64,000 bases of DNA from Candidatus Methylomicrobium oryzae (GTDB lineage Bacteria; Pseudomonadota; Gammaproteobacteria; Methylococcales; Methylomonadaceae). The stretch lies in the NCBI RefSeq assembly GCF_016745425.1, contig NZ_JAERVK010000018.1, forward strand, positions 1 through 64,000, given 5' to 3'. The first letter of the stretch is position 1; each line of letters begins with the position of its first letter. The notes beneath the pieces were generated by a model. The model was not told where the DNA came from, did not search any database, and saw nothing but the letters and a program-made list of their open reading frames with translations. Of this stretch, positions 54,233 through 64,000 are shown in pieces. The translations under genes were made by a program, and so were the position numbers.

Positions 54233-55015
54233 TTACGATTGGCCGTGAATCTCGGAGTGTAACGCCTTGAACTCTTCGGTCAGTTTATGGCCCGGCACGT
54301 AATGTACCAGCGGCTGCGCCTGACTGTGCGATTCCCGCACCTTGACCGAAGGCGAAATCATTGCAGCAAGCACCGGCAGGCCTTCGGCAACCAACTGATC
54401 GACCAATTGGCGCGGCAGGTTCGCCTGTTTCTGGAACTGATTGACCACGATTCCCTCGATCTCGAGGTTTTGATTGTGGTCGGCCTTCACTTCGCGGATC
54501 GTATTCATCAAAGTCAGCAACGAATCGCGCGAAAAAGTATCGCAGTCGAACGGTATCAGGCATTTGTCTGCTGCGATCAGCGCCGACTGACTGAAAAAAT
54601 TCAGCACCGGCGGCGTATCCATGTAAACCTGGTCGAAGCCTTGCAGACTGTCCAGCGCCTCCTTCAGCTTGAAGATCTTGAAACGCGACTCGAGTTTGCT
54701 TTGCAGAGACTCCAGTTCAGGATGCGACGGAACTACATACAGATTCGGAAACGGAGTCTCATGAATAAAATTTTCCAGCCCGGAACCCGTGCTCCCTCCG
54801 AACAGCGACAGGCTCAGCGTGTCCTTGAAAAACTGCGCGAGCGTCTTTCCGCTTTCGGAAACCTTTTGACCCATCAGGTATTGCGTGGAGTTGCCCTGGA
54901 CGTCCAGATCGATTACCAGAGTCCGCTTGCCTTCGACAGCGCTGATCGCGGCCAGATTGCAGGTAATCGTGGATTTGCCGACCCCGCCCTTTTGATTGAA
55001 AATGACTCTGCGCAT
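54233..55015 (-). CDS. Orphan ParA-family ATPase
   Basis: A 260-residue ParA/MinD-type ATPase from the ATG at 55015 (MRRVIFNQKGGVGKST). Deviant Walker A KGGVGKST at 9-16, DLDVQGNSTQYL near 42, Walker B-like VYMDTPP near 123 and IPFDCD near 148. No ParB is adjacent. Members place or segregate cargo such as chromosomes or protein complexes. Confidence 0.9.
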   Translation of the reverse strand: MRRVIFNQKGGVGKSTITCNLAAISAVEGKRTLVIDLDVQGNSTQYLMGQKVSESGKTLAQFFKDTLSLSLFGGSTGSGLENFIHETPFPNLYVVPSHPELESLQSKLESRFKIFKLKEALDSLQGFDQVYMDTPPVLNFFSQSALIAADKCLIPFDCDTFSRDSLLTLMNTIREVKADHNQNLEIEGIVVNQFQKQANLPRQLVDQLVAEGLPVLAAMISPSVKVRESHSQAQPLVHYVPGHKLTEEFKALHSEIHGQS

Positions 55016-55086
55016 TATTTTACTCGTACCTCGAAATCCGCTGGCTGAAAGCATTATTATAATACATTAGGCGGGGCTTTTGTTGC

Positions 55087-55572
55087 CTACATGCGCACGA
55101 ATGTGGTCGCATGGCAAACCGGGCAAACCGGGATTTCGCTGGTCGTTTTGAACGCGATTTCCTTGCCGCACTCGTCGCATATAAAAGTGCCAGGAATCGT
55201 GATTTCCCCGCTCTGGTATTTGTGCACCTTGGCGCGTTCTTCGATTTCGGCCAGCTGGATGCGGGTTTTGTCCGCGACGCTCAAGAACGCGTCGAGCGCA
55301 AAATTCTCGATCAGCTCGATGTCGAATTTGAACCATTCGCCCAGTTCCTTATCATCCTGCTCGGCACTCAAATCGCGGGCCGCGCTTTCGATGTCGCGCT
55401 TCACGTACCCCGATACCTTGTCCAGCTCTTCCTTACTCAAATCGCTGGTTTTACCGGCTTTTTCGGTCGAGATCTCGAGCGCCTCGCCGAGCGTGTGCAG
55501 GGCGTCGTCCATCGTTTCGTAAAGGTGCTTGACAATGTCGTTGTACGCAGCGACCCATTTGTTTTTATTCAT
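55087..55572 (-). CDS. Zinc-ribbon protein, DUF1451/YbeL type
   Basis: A 161-residue protein starting at 55572 (MNKNKWVAAYNDIVKHLYE), with AGGAGA upstream. Helical N-terminal two thirds and a C-terminal zinc ribbon CDEC and CPVC (about 134-154). Function unknown. Divergent from leuS. Confidence 0.9.
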   Translation of the reverse strand: MNKNKWVAAYNDIVKHLYETMDDALHTLGEALEISTEKAGKTSDLSKEELDKVSGYVKRDIESAARDLSAEQDDKELGEWFKFDIELIENFALDAFLSVADKTRIQLAEIEERAKVHKYQSGEITIPGTFICDECGKEIAFKTTSEIPVCPVCHATTFVRM

Positions 55573-55603
55573 CGTTACATCTCCTGAAAATGACACTCTT
55601 TGA

Positions 55604-58137
<2,534 letters not shown>

Positions 58138-58138
<1 letters not shown>

Positions 58139-58629
58139 TGAAGAAGCTTTTCATTGTCTTACTGGCATGTTGGTTGAGCGCCTGCGGCTATCACTTGCGC
58201 GGGACCGAGCAAGCGGCGGTCAAATTCAAGAAGGTCTATCTTGAAGGCGCCACGGAAGCCTTGCGGGAGCAATTCGACGAAGTATTGAAACTATCGTCCG
58301 CCCGCTTGGCCAAAAGCGCGAAAGAGGCGGATCTGCACATCAAGGTGGACGATGAAAAATACAATCGCCGCGTCGTTTCGCTGAACTTCAGCGGCCGCTC
58401 TAACCAGCTGGAATTGAGTTACCGCCTGAAATTTCAGCTGACAGGCGCCGATAATGCCCCGCTGCCCTCGAACGAACCCCTCCTGATCACGCGCGAGTTT
58501 TTCAACGACCAACAGGACATTCTGGCGAAAAATAACGAAGAAGGCGTGATTCGGCGGGAAATGTATCGGCAGGCGGTACGTTCCATCCTCGACCGCGCGA
58601 AGGCGCAAATTCAGGCTAAAGCCAAATAA
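58138..58629 (+). CDS. lptE: LPS-assembly lipoprotein LptE
   Basis: A 163-residue outer-membrane lipoprotein that plugs LptD. Lipoprotein signal MKKLFIVLLACWLSACGYHLRG with the lipobox Cys at 16. ATG at 58138 overlaps the leuS stop. Confidence 0.95.
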
Positions 58630-58631
58630 TC

Positions 58632-59654
58632 ATGCGCCTGAAGCCGGAACAGACGGCGCAGCATTTACGCGGCAACAAGCTCGCACCGGTTTATCTGGTC
58701 AGCGGCGATGAGCCTCAGCAAATCGCCGAAATCACCGATGCGATCCGCAAGGCGGCACAAGAGGCCGGCTATCTCGAGCGCGAAATTTTTTCGCAGGACA
58801 GCGGCTTTTCCTGGAACGACCTGCCGGCAGCCGCGTACGCGACTTCGCTGTTCGCGGACCGCAAAGTGATCGACCTCAGGCTGCCCTCCGGCTCTCCCGG
58901 CACCGAAGGCGCAAAGGTTCTGGCCGCCTATTGCGAACGCTTGCCCGAAGATACCCTGTTATTGATCACCTCCGGCAAACTGACCGCCGCTTCTCTGAAA
59001 ACCCGCTGGTTTCAGGCCCTGGAACGCGTCGGCGTGTTCATTCAGGTCTGGCCGCTCGAAGGCGAGGATTTGCAGCGCTGGCTGCAGCAGCGGCTTCAGC
59101 TGCGTGGGATCAATACCGACAATGAAGGCTTGAAGCTGCTTACTGGCCGAATCGAAGGCAACCTGCTGGCCGCCGCGCAGGAAATCGAAAAGCTGTACAT
59201 TCTCTACGGTGCAGGCTTTCTGGATACCGTAAAGATCGCCGACGCGGTCGCGGACAGTTCGCGGCATGACGTATTCAAACTGGCCGATAGCCTGCTGGCC
59301 GGCCATCCGGGAAGAATTACCAAAATTCTGGCAGGATTGAAAGAGGAGGATGTTGCCCCTCCGGTCGTACTCTGGTCGATTACCCGAGAAGCTCGCTTGC
59401 TTTGCAAGCTCAAGCGGGAGATCGCCGCCGGCAAAAACCGGGACGCGGCGATGCAGGCGCAGCAAATCTGGGATAAGCGCAAAGCACTGGTCAGCCATGC
59501 GCTGGAGCGTTTGAGCGAAGCCGCTTTACACCGGATCCTGGTACTCAGCGCCAAAGCCGACCGCGAGATCAAAGGCCAGCAACCGGGTGATCCCTGGCAG
59601 AGCTTATTGCAGATCTGCTTGCTGTTTACCGCGATAGGCGGATTCCAACTGTAA
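58632..59654 (+). CDS. holA: DNA polymerase III subunit delta
   Basis: A 340-residue clamp-loader subunit. Begins MRLKPEQTAQHLRGNKLAPVYLVSGDEP, the typical delta start; TEGAKVLAAYCERLPEDTLLLI and ALERVGVFIQVWPLEGEDLQRWL are conserved. Starts two bases after lptE. Confidence 0.95.
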   Translation: MRLKPEQTAQHLRGNKLAPVYLVSGDEPQQIAEITDAIRKAAQEAGYLEREIFSQDSGFSWNDLPAAAYATSLFADRKVIDLRLPSGSPGTEGAKVLAAYCERLPEDTLLLITSGKLTAASLKTRWFQALERVGVFIQVWPLEGEDLQRWLQQRLQLRGINTDNEGLKLLTGRIEGNLLAAAQEIEKLYILYGAGFLDTVKIADAVADSSRHDVFKLADSLLAGHPGRITKILAGLKEEDVAPPVVLWSITREARLLCKLKREIAAGKNRDAAMQAQQIWDKRKALVSHALERLSEAALHRILVLSAKADREIKGQQPGDPWQSLLQICLLFTAIGGFQL

Positions 59655-59753
59655 TTTAGCGCTTTCAGCTTCAGCACAGGGATTCAAAGTGCGACTACCG
59701 GGATCGACGCTAGACGAAGCGAAGCGCGTCCCCCGCACGTCATTATGGAGTTT

Positions 59754-60698
59754 TCAATCTTCCCACTCCAGCTCCGCAAACGCTGTCGACACATTTTTGC
59801 GGTGAAAATCCTCGAAAAGTTTCCATTCGGCTTTCGCTTCATAGCCGACCGCCTCCACCGCCTGTTCGAGAAACCCGCCGTTTTTGATCCAGGCTCTAAG
59901 ATCGGTCAACAGTGTCTGCAGATAGCGTTTTTCGGGCTGCAGACTTTGCGGCCAGTCCCTCACGATGGGGCCGTGCCCTGGAATCACGACTTTATAATTC
60001 CGACGCTCCAGCCGATCAATCTCCGCGAGCCATCCTTTCAGGCTGCCGTCGATCACCGGCAAATGTTCGATAAACAACAGATCGGCCAGCCAGAGGGTAT
60101 CGGTCAAAGGATCGTAAATCGACAGGTCGTTGTCGGTATGCGCAGGCTGATGGGCGGTCAGCTTCAGGATGCGTCCGCCGAGATCGATATCGAGTTCCTT
60201 TTCGACCGCGATATCGGGAGGAATGAGGTCCCCGGACGTTAAATCGATCGCCAGCAGTTCTTTTGCCTTGGCAAGATAGAAAGGTCCGCGCGCCGCCATC
60301 GCACGGCCGAGCAGGTAGTGCCCCACGAACTTGACGCCGTTCGCCTTGAACACGCTGTTGCCGTAGATATGGTCGGGATGCACGTGAGTATTGATCACGT
60401 AGCAGATCGGCTTGTCCGTGTGATGGCGAATCGCATTTAAAAGCGCCCTGCCCTGATCGGGGTTTCCGCCCGTATCGATCACCGCAACGCAACGCTTGCC
60501 GACAATGAAACCGATGTTCGCGATCGCGCCGTGATTCCGGGTGTCCGGAATTTCATGAGGTCCTAAATGAACGTAAATTCCAGGCGCCACCTGGGTCACC
60601 GAAAGTACGTCAACCGCCGCGGCCGGACGAACCGCCGCAAGCAGGAACAGCGCCGAAAGCAGCAAAGCTCGAAACGGAATTAAACCGGAGCTTCTCAT
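59754..60698 (-). CDS. Quinoprotein-relay-type zinc metallohydrolase
   Basis: A 314-residue secreted metallo-beta-lactamase-fold protein. Signal peptide about 1-28. Zinc motif NTHVHPDHIYGN near 103-114, further ligands in HQPAHTDND near 183 and PGHGPIV near 242. It resembles the metallohydrolases linked to PQQ-dependent dehydrogenases, which suits a methylotroph; substrate unknown. Confidence 0.85.
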   Translation of the reverse strand: MRSSGLIPFRALLLSALFLLAAVRPAAAVDVLSVTQVAPGIYVHLGPHEIPDTRNHGAIANIGFIVGKRCVAVIDTGGNPDQGRALLNAIRHHTDKPICYVINTHVHPDHIYGNSVFKANGVKFVGHYLLGRAMAARGPFYLAKAKELLAIDLTSGDLIPPDIAVEKELDIDLGGRILKLTAHQPAHTDNDLSIYDPLTDTLWLADLLFIEHLPVIDGSLKGWLAEIDRLERRNYKVVIPGHGPIVRDWPQSLQPEKRYLQTLLTDLRAWIKNGGFLEQAVEAVGYEAKAEWKLFEDFHRKNVSTAFAELEWED

Positions 60699-60870
60699 AG
60701 GCAGACCACCTTGTAGAGTATGATGATTCGGAAGAGAACGGGTTGAGCATACCCGGTCAGGGAGCCCCGCCTAGGCATGGGCTCTGCCTATACTTCCTGT
60801 ATACTGAGTTTTGAGCGCGACGAACCGGCTTCCGGACCGTCCACTCCGACCCTGGAAGTCCGACCGTGAT

Positions 60871-61593
60871 TTATTTTGCCGCCTGTTCGTCTCGAAGGAC
60901 TTCGGCCAATTGCTTGGCCGGCACATAACCCGGCAGCAGATTGCCTTTTTCGGTCACGATCAACGGGGTACCCCGCGCATCAAAATCCTGCGCCAGCTGC
61001 ATGTGTTGATCGACCGGGTTATCACAGGTTTTTTCTTTCGGGGTGGCGCCTTTCTTCGCTTCGGTCAGTGCCTTGTTCCGATCATCCGCGCACCATACCG
61101 AAACGGCTTTTTTATAGGAATCCGAGCCCTTGCCCGCACGCGGATAAAACAGATAGCGGACCGTAATGCCTTCGGCGAGATATTGGTCGATCTCGGAATG
61201 CAGTTTGCGGCAATAGCCGCAGTCGATATCGGTAAATACCGAAACCTGGTATTTACCGATCTTCGGCTTGAAAATGATCATGTTCTTTTCACCAACCTTG
61301 TCGAGCGCGGCCTGACGGGCGCTGCTCAACTTTTCCTCGGTCAGATCGGTACGCGAAGCCAGATCGATCAGATGGCCCTGCAACAGGTATTTACCCTCCT
61401 CGCTGACGTAAAACAGATTGGCGCCGACCATCACCTCGAACACACCCTTGATCTCCGAAGGCTTGATCGAGTCGATCTTGACCGAGGGCATCGCCTTCGC
61501 AAGCGCCGACTTGACATCGGCTTCATCCGCCTGCAGGGAGCCGGCGGACATCGCCGAGGCAGCGAAAGCAACAACAGAAATAATTCTCTTCAT
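60871..61593 (-). CDS. dsbC: Disulfide isomerase DsbC
   Basis: A 240-residue periplasmic isomerase: signal peptide ending SLQA, N-terminal dimerisation domain, linker, and thioredoxin domain with CGYC near 126 (DIDCGYCRKLH) plus the structural Cys pair in WCADD and KTCDNP and cis-Pro in RGTPLIV. Confidence 0.95.
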   Translation of the reverse strand: MKRIISVVAFAASAMSAGSLQADEADVKSALAKAMPSVKIDSIKPSEIKGVFEVMVGANLFYVSEEGKYLLQGHLIDLASRTDLTEEKLSSARQAALDKVGEKNMIIFKPKIGKYQVSVFTDIDCGYCRKLHSEIDQYLAEGITVRYLFYPRAGKGSDSYKKAVSVWCADDRNKALTEAKKGATPKEKTCDNPVDQHMQLAQDFDARGTPLIVTEKGNLLPGYVPAKQLAEVLRDEQAAK

Positions 61594-61666
61594 GATCTGC
61601 TCGTTTTTGAGTTATTGAAAAAAGTTCGGGCGGCCGCAAAAAACTGGAATCAACCGAAAGGCCGGC

Positions 61667-63040
61667 TTATTGGAACAGACGCTGAATATCCATCACCATC
61701 CCCAACGCCATTAGAGTCACCAGTATCGCAAGGCCGATCTGTTGAAAGAAGAGCTGACTTTTTTCGGACAGGGGTTCACCTTTAATTGCCTCGATCCCGA
61801 AAAACACCAGATGCCCGCCGTCGAGCACCGGGATCGGCAACAGATTCAATATTCCGAGACTCACGCTGACTAAGGCGATGAACTTTAGGAAATGCACGAA
61901 ACCGATTTCGGCGGACTCGCCCGCATATTGCGCGATGCTGATCGGTCCGCTCAAGTTTTTGACCGAGGCTTGGCCAAGTACCATCTTGCCCATCATTTTC
62001 AGCGTCGAAAACGAATAATCGTAGGTTCTGGTGAAGGCAGCCGGAATCGCTTCGAGAGGTCCCAACGCGTATTCAACCTTCAACGCGCTCTTGACTTCTT
62101 CGGGAATCACGACCGATGCGCCGATTTTCCCTTCGGCCTTCGGTGCTTCGCCTTCCTCCGTTCGGGGCATCTCTACGGTCTTCGGCGTGATCGTCAGCGT
62201 TAGACGCGCGTCGTCACGCTCGATCTCCGCCTTTATTGGCCGTCCGGGGCGGTTTTTGACATATTCGACCCACTGCTGCCAATCGGCGATCGGCGTGCCG
62301 TCCGCACTAATCACGATATCGCCGGATTTCATGCCTGCCGCCAGCGCCGCGCCCTCCGGCAACACCTTATCGATCACGGGACGCAATCTCGGCATCCAGG
62401 GATTAAATCCGAGCCGCTTGTAAAGTTTTTCGGGGTCCTCCACATCGGCACCGGTCAACTTGATCCATCGCTCCTCCTCCCTGCCCTGCTTGTCCTTTAC
62501 GAGCAGTTTGATTTCCCGGTCGCTGTCGAGCGCCGCACCGATCAGAACGTTTAAGGTTTCGGACCAGGTCGGGGTCCGCTTGTCGTTGACCGCAACGAAT
62601 TCGTCGCCTTCCAACAAGCCTGCTTCGGCCGCGAGCGTACCCGCCTCGATCTTGCCGAGAATCGGCCGCGTCCCTTCTTCGCCGACGACCAGCACGACCC
62701 AGAACAGGACAACGGCCAAGATCAGATTAAAAACCGGTCCCGCCGCCACGATCGCGGAACGCGCGGAAAGCTTTTGCCGATTGAAAGCATAAGGCAGATC
62801 TTCGCTTTTGACTTCACCTTCGCGCTCATCGACCATTTTCACATAGCCGCCAAGCGGAATCGCCGAGATCACATATTCGGTCGATTCCGGGCCTTTCCGG
62901 TAAGACCACAAGACCCTGCCGAAGCCCACCGAAAAGCGCAGCACCTTCACGCCGACCTTGCGGGCAACCCAAAAGTGCCCGAACTCATGAAACGAAACCA
63001 GAACGCCGATCGTGACGATGAAGTAAAAGAGAGTGCTCAT
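61667..63040 (-). CDS. rseP: RIP site-2 protease RseP
   Basis: A 457-residue inner-membrane metalloprotease that cuts anti-sigma RseA and signal peptides. HEFGHF at 18-23 gives the zinc His and Glu, LNLLPIPVLDGGHL near 395 the third ligand; two PDZ domains lie between about 115 and 310. Follows dxr, as in the uppS-cdsA-dxr-rseP order common in proteobacteria. Confidence 0.96.
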   Translation of the reverse strand: MSTLFYFIVTIGVLVSFHEFGHFWVARKVGVKVLRFSVGFGRVLWSYRKGPESTEYVISAIPLGGYVKMVDEREGEVKSEDLPYAFNRQKLSARSAIVAAGPVFNLILAVVLFWVVLVVGEEGTRPILGKIEAGTLAAEAGLLEGDEFVAVNDKRTPTWSETLNVLIGAALDSDREIKLLVKDKQGREEERWIKLTGADVEDPEKLYKRLGFNPWMPRLRPVIDKVLPEGAALAAGMKSGDIVISADGTPIADWQQWVEYVKNRPGRPIKAEIERDDARLTLTITPKTVEMPRTEEGEAPKAEGKIGASVVIPEEVKSALKVEYALGPLEAIPAAFTRTYDYSFSTLKMMGKMVLGQASVKNLSGPISIAQYAGESAEIGFVHFLKFIALVSVSLGILNLLPIPVLDGGHLVFFGIEAIKGEPLSEKSQLFFQQIGLAILVTLMALGMVMDIQRLFQ

Positions 63041-63047
63041 AAAAAAA

Positions 63048-64000
63048 TTAGCCGGCCAATTGATCGATTATCCGGTTAGACACCTTTCTAGCTAATTTAT
63101 CCTGATCCAAAACAATTTCAAGCGAATCGGCCGCCTTGACCTCGATCGCATCCATACTGCGTTCGATGATGACCGGAATATCGGTAAAGCGTACCCGGCG
63201 GTTCAGAAAGGCATCGACCGCGATTTCGTTCGCCGCATTCAACACCGCCGGCATTGTGCCGCCTGCTTCGATGGCCTTGTAGGCCAGGCGCAGGCAGGGA
63301 AAACGCTCCAGGTTGGGTTCTTCGAAATCCATCCGGCGTACGTTGAAGATGTTCAAAGGTTCCGCACCGGATTCGAAGCGGTCGGACCAGGCCAATGCAT
63401 GCGCGATCGGAATCCGCATGTCCGGATTGCCCATCTGGGCAAGCACGGTCCCGTCGATGTAATCGACCATCGAATGAATCACGCTTTGCGGATGGATCAC
63501 GACCTGAATCTGCTCCGGCTTCATATTGAACAGCAGGCAGGCCTCGATCATTTCGAGCCCCTTGTTCATCATGGTCGCCGAATCGACCGAGATTTTCTTG
63601 CCCATGTCCCAATTCGGATGCGCAACCGCCTGCTCCGGCGTGACATGCACCAAATCTTCAATCGGAGTCTGCCGGAACGGACCGCCCGACGCGGTCAGCA
63701 GGATACGGCGGGCCGCCTGCGCGGTCACGCCGGTTTTATAAGCGGACGGCATACACTGAAAGATCGCGTTGTGCTCGCTATCGATCGGCAGCAGCTCGGC
63801 TCCGGAATCGGCGATTGCCTGCATGAAGAGATTGCCGGACATCACCAGCGCTTCCTTGTTGGCCAACAGGACGGTTTTGCCGGCCTTCGCGGCTGCCAAC
63901 GTCGGCAGCAGGCCGGCCGCGCCAACGATTGCCGCCATCACCGAATCGACATTGTCCAGCGTGGCGGCCTCCGCCAAAGCTTCGGCCCCGGCCAGCACCC
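63048..64000 (-). CDS. dxr: DXP reductoisomerase, 3' part
   Basis: The C-terminal 317 or so residues of 1-deoxy-D-xylulose 5-phosphate reductoisomerase of the MEP isoprenoid pathway; the NADPH-binding N-terminus lies right of the window. Visible are [27 protein letters not shown] with the metal-binding acid residues, LTASGGPFR, and [20 protein letters not shown]. Seven bases before rseP. Confidence 0.97.
   Translation of the reverse strand, partial: VLAGAEALAEAATLDNVDSVMAAIVGAAGLLPTLAAAKAGKTVLLANKEALVMSGNLFMQAIADSGAELLPIDSEHNAIFQCMPSAYKTGVTAQAARRILLTASGGPFRQTPIEDLVHVTPEQAVAHPNWDMGKKISVDSATMMNKGLEMIEACLLFNMKPEQIQVVIHPQSVIHSMVDYIDGTVLAQMGNPDMRIPIAHALAWSDRFESGAEPLNIFNVRRMDFEEPNLERFPCLRLAYKAIEAGGTMPAVLNAANEIAVDAFLNRRVRFTDIPVIIERSMDAIEVKAADSLEIVLDQDKLARKVSNRIIDQLAG

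Noticed and set aside
54233-55015. ParA partner of the island ParB
   Set aside because: It lies 10 kb outside the island among conserved chromosomal genes on the far side of the tRNA.

Overview
The window is bacterial, most likely from a gammaproteobacterium. Gene content on the right (rlmKL, lnt, leuS-lptE-holA, rseP-dxr, a quinoprotein-relay metallohydrolase, a copper-type multicopper oxidase) suggests a Methylococcales methanotroph; that placement is inference.

The main feature is a genomic island of about 42.6 kb integrated at the 3' end of a tRNA-Lys(TTT) gene. A 51-bp exact direct repeat, the 3' part of the tRNA, lies at 1501-1551 and again inside the intact tRNA at 44116-44166. A tyrosine recombinase with an AlpA/excisionase-like partner sits next to the intact tRNA (42.8-44.0 kb). 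A second, different tyrosine recombinase lies just outside the left repeat (337-1377), so two elements are probably stacked in tandem at this tRNA.

Island layout: 1.5-7.1 kb is a maintenance/replication-like module (DUF3987 protein, ParB, an inovirus Gp2/YagK-like protein and a small unknown). 7.5-10.4 kb is a preQ0 precursor cluster: a PQ-loop membrane protein, queC, queE, and a queD destroyed by an IS481-type insertion plus a 4-bp duplication. 10.8-28.7 kb is a tightly coupled operon dpdE-F-G-H-I-J-K-D, the restriction arm of the 7-deazaguanine DNA modification (Dpd) system. 28.7-29.0 kb is an H-NS-like gene. 29.4-33.8 kb, on the opposite strand, is the modification arm dpdC-dpdB1-dpdA-dpdB2, with two dpdB-like genes flanking dpdA. 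33.9-39.8 kb is a graveyard of IS630, IS21, IS66, IS256 and IS3 pieces, partly nested. 40.0-42.6 kb holds a glycine-zipper zinc-ribbon protein and a 652-residue orphan.

In the Dpd pathway as known from Salmonella Montevideo, FolE, QueD, QueE and QueC make preQ0, DpdA with DpdB puts it into DNA, DpdC converts the nitrile to the amide, and the remaining Dpd proteins act on unmodified DNA. Here no folE is seen and queD is broken, so the island should depend on the host queuosine pathway for early precursor steps.

Right of the tRNA the sequence is ordinary chromosome: ald, a copA-like copper oxidase, DUF486, an FKBP isomerase, rlmKL, acylphosphatase, lnt, a DUF2927 protein, an orphan ParA, a zinc-ribbon protein, leuS-lptE-holA, a metallohydrolase, dsbC, rseP and the 3' part of dxr, cut by the window edge.
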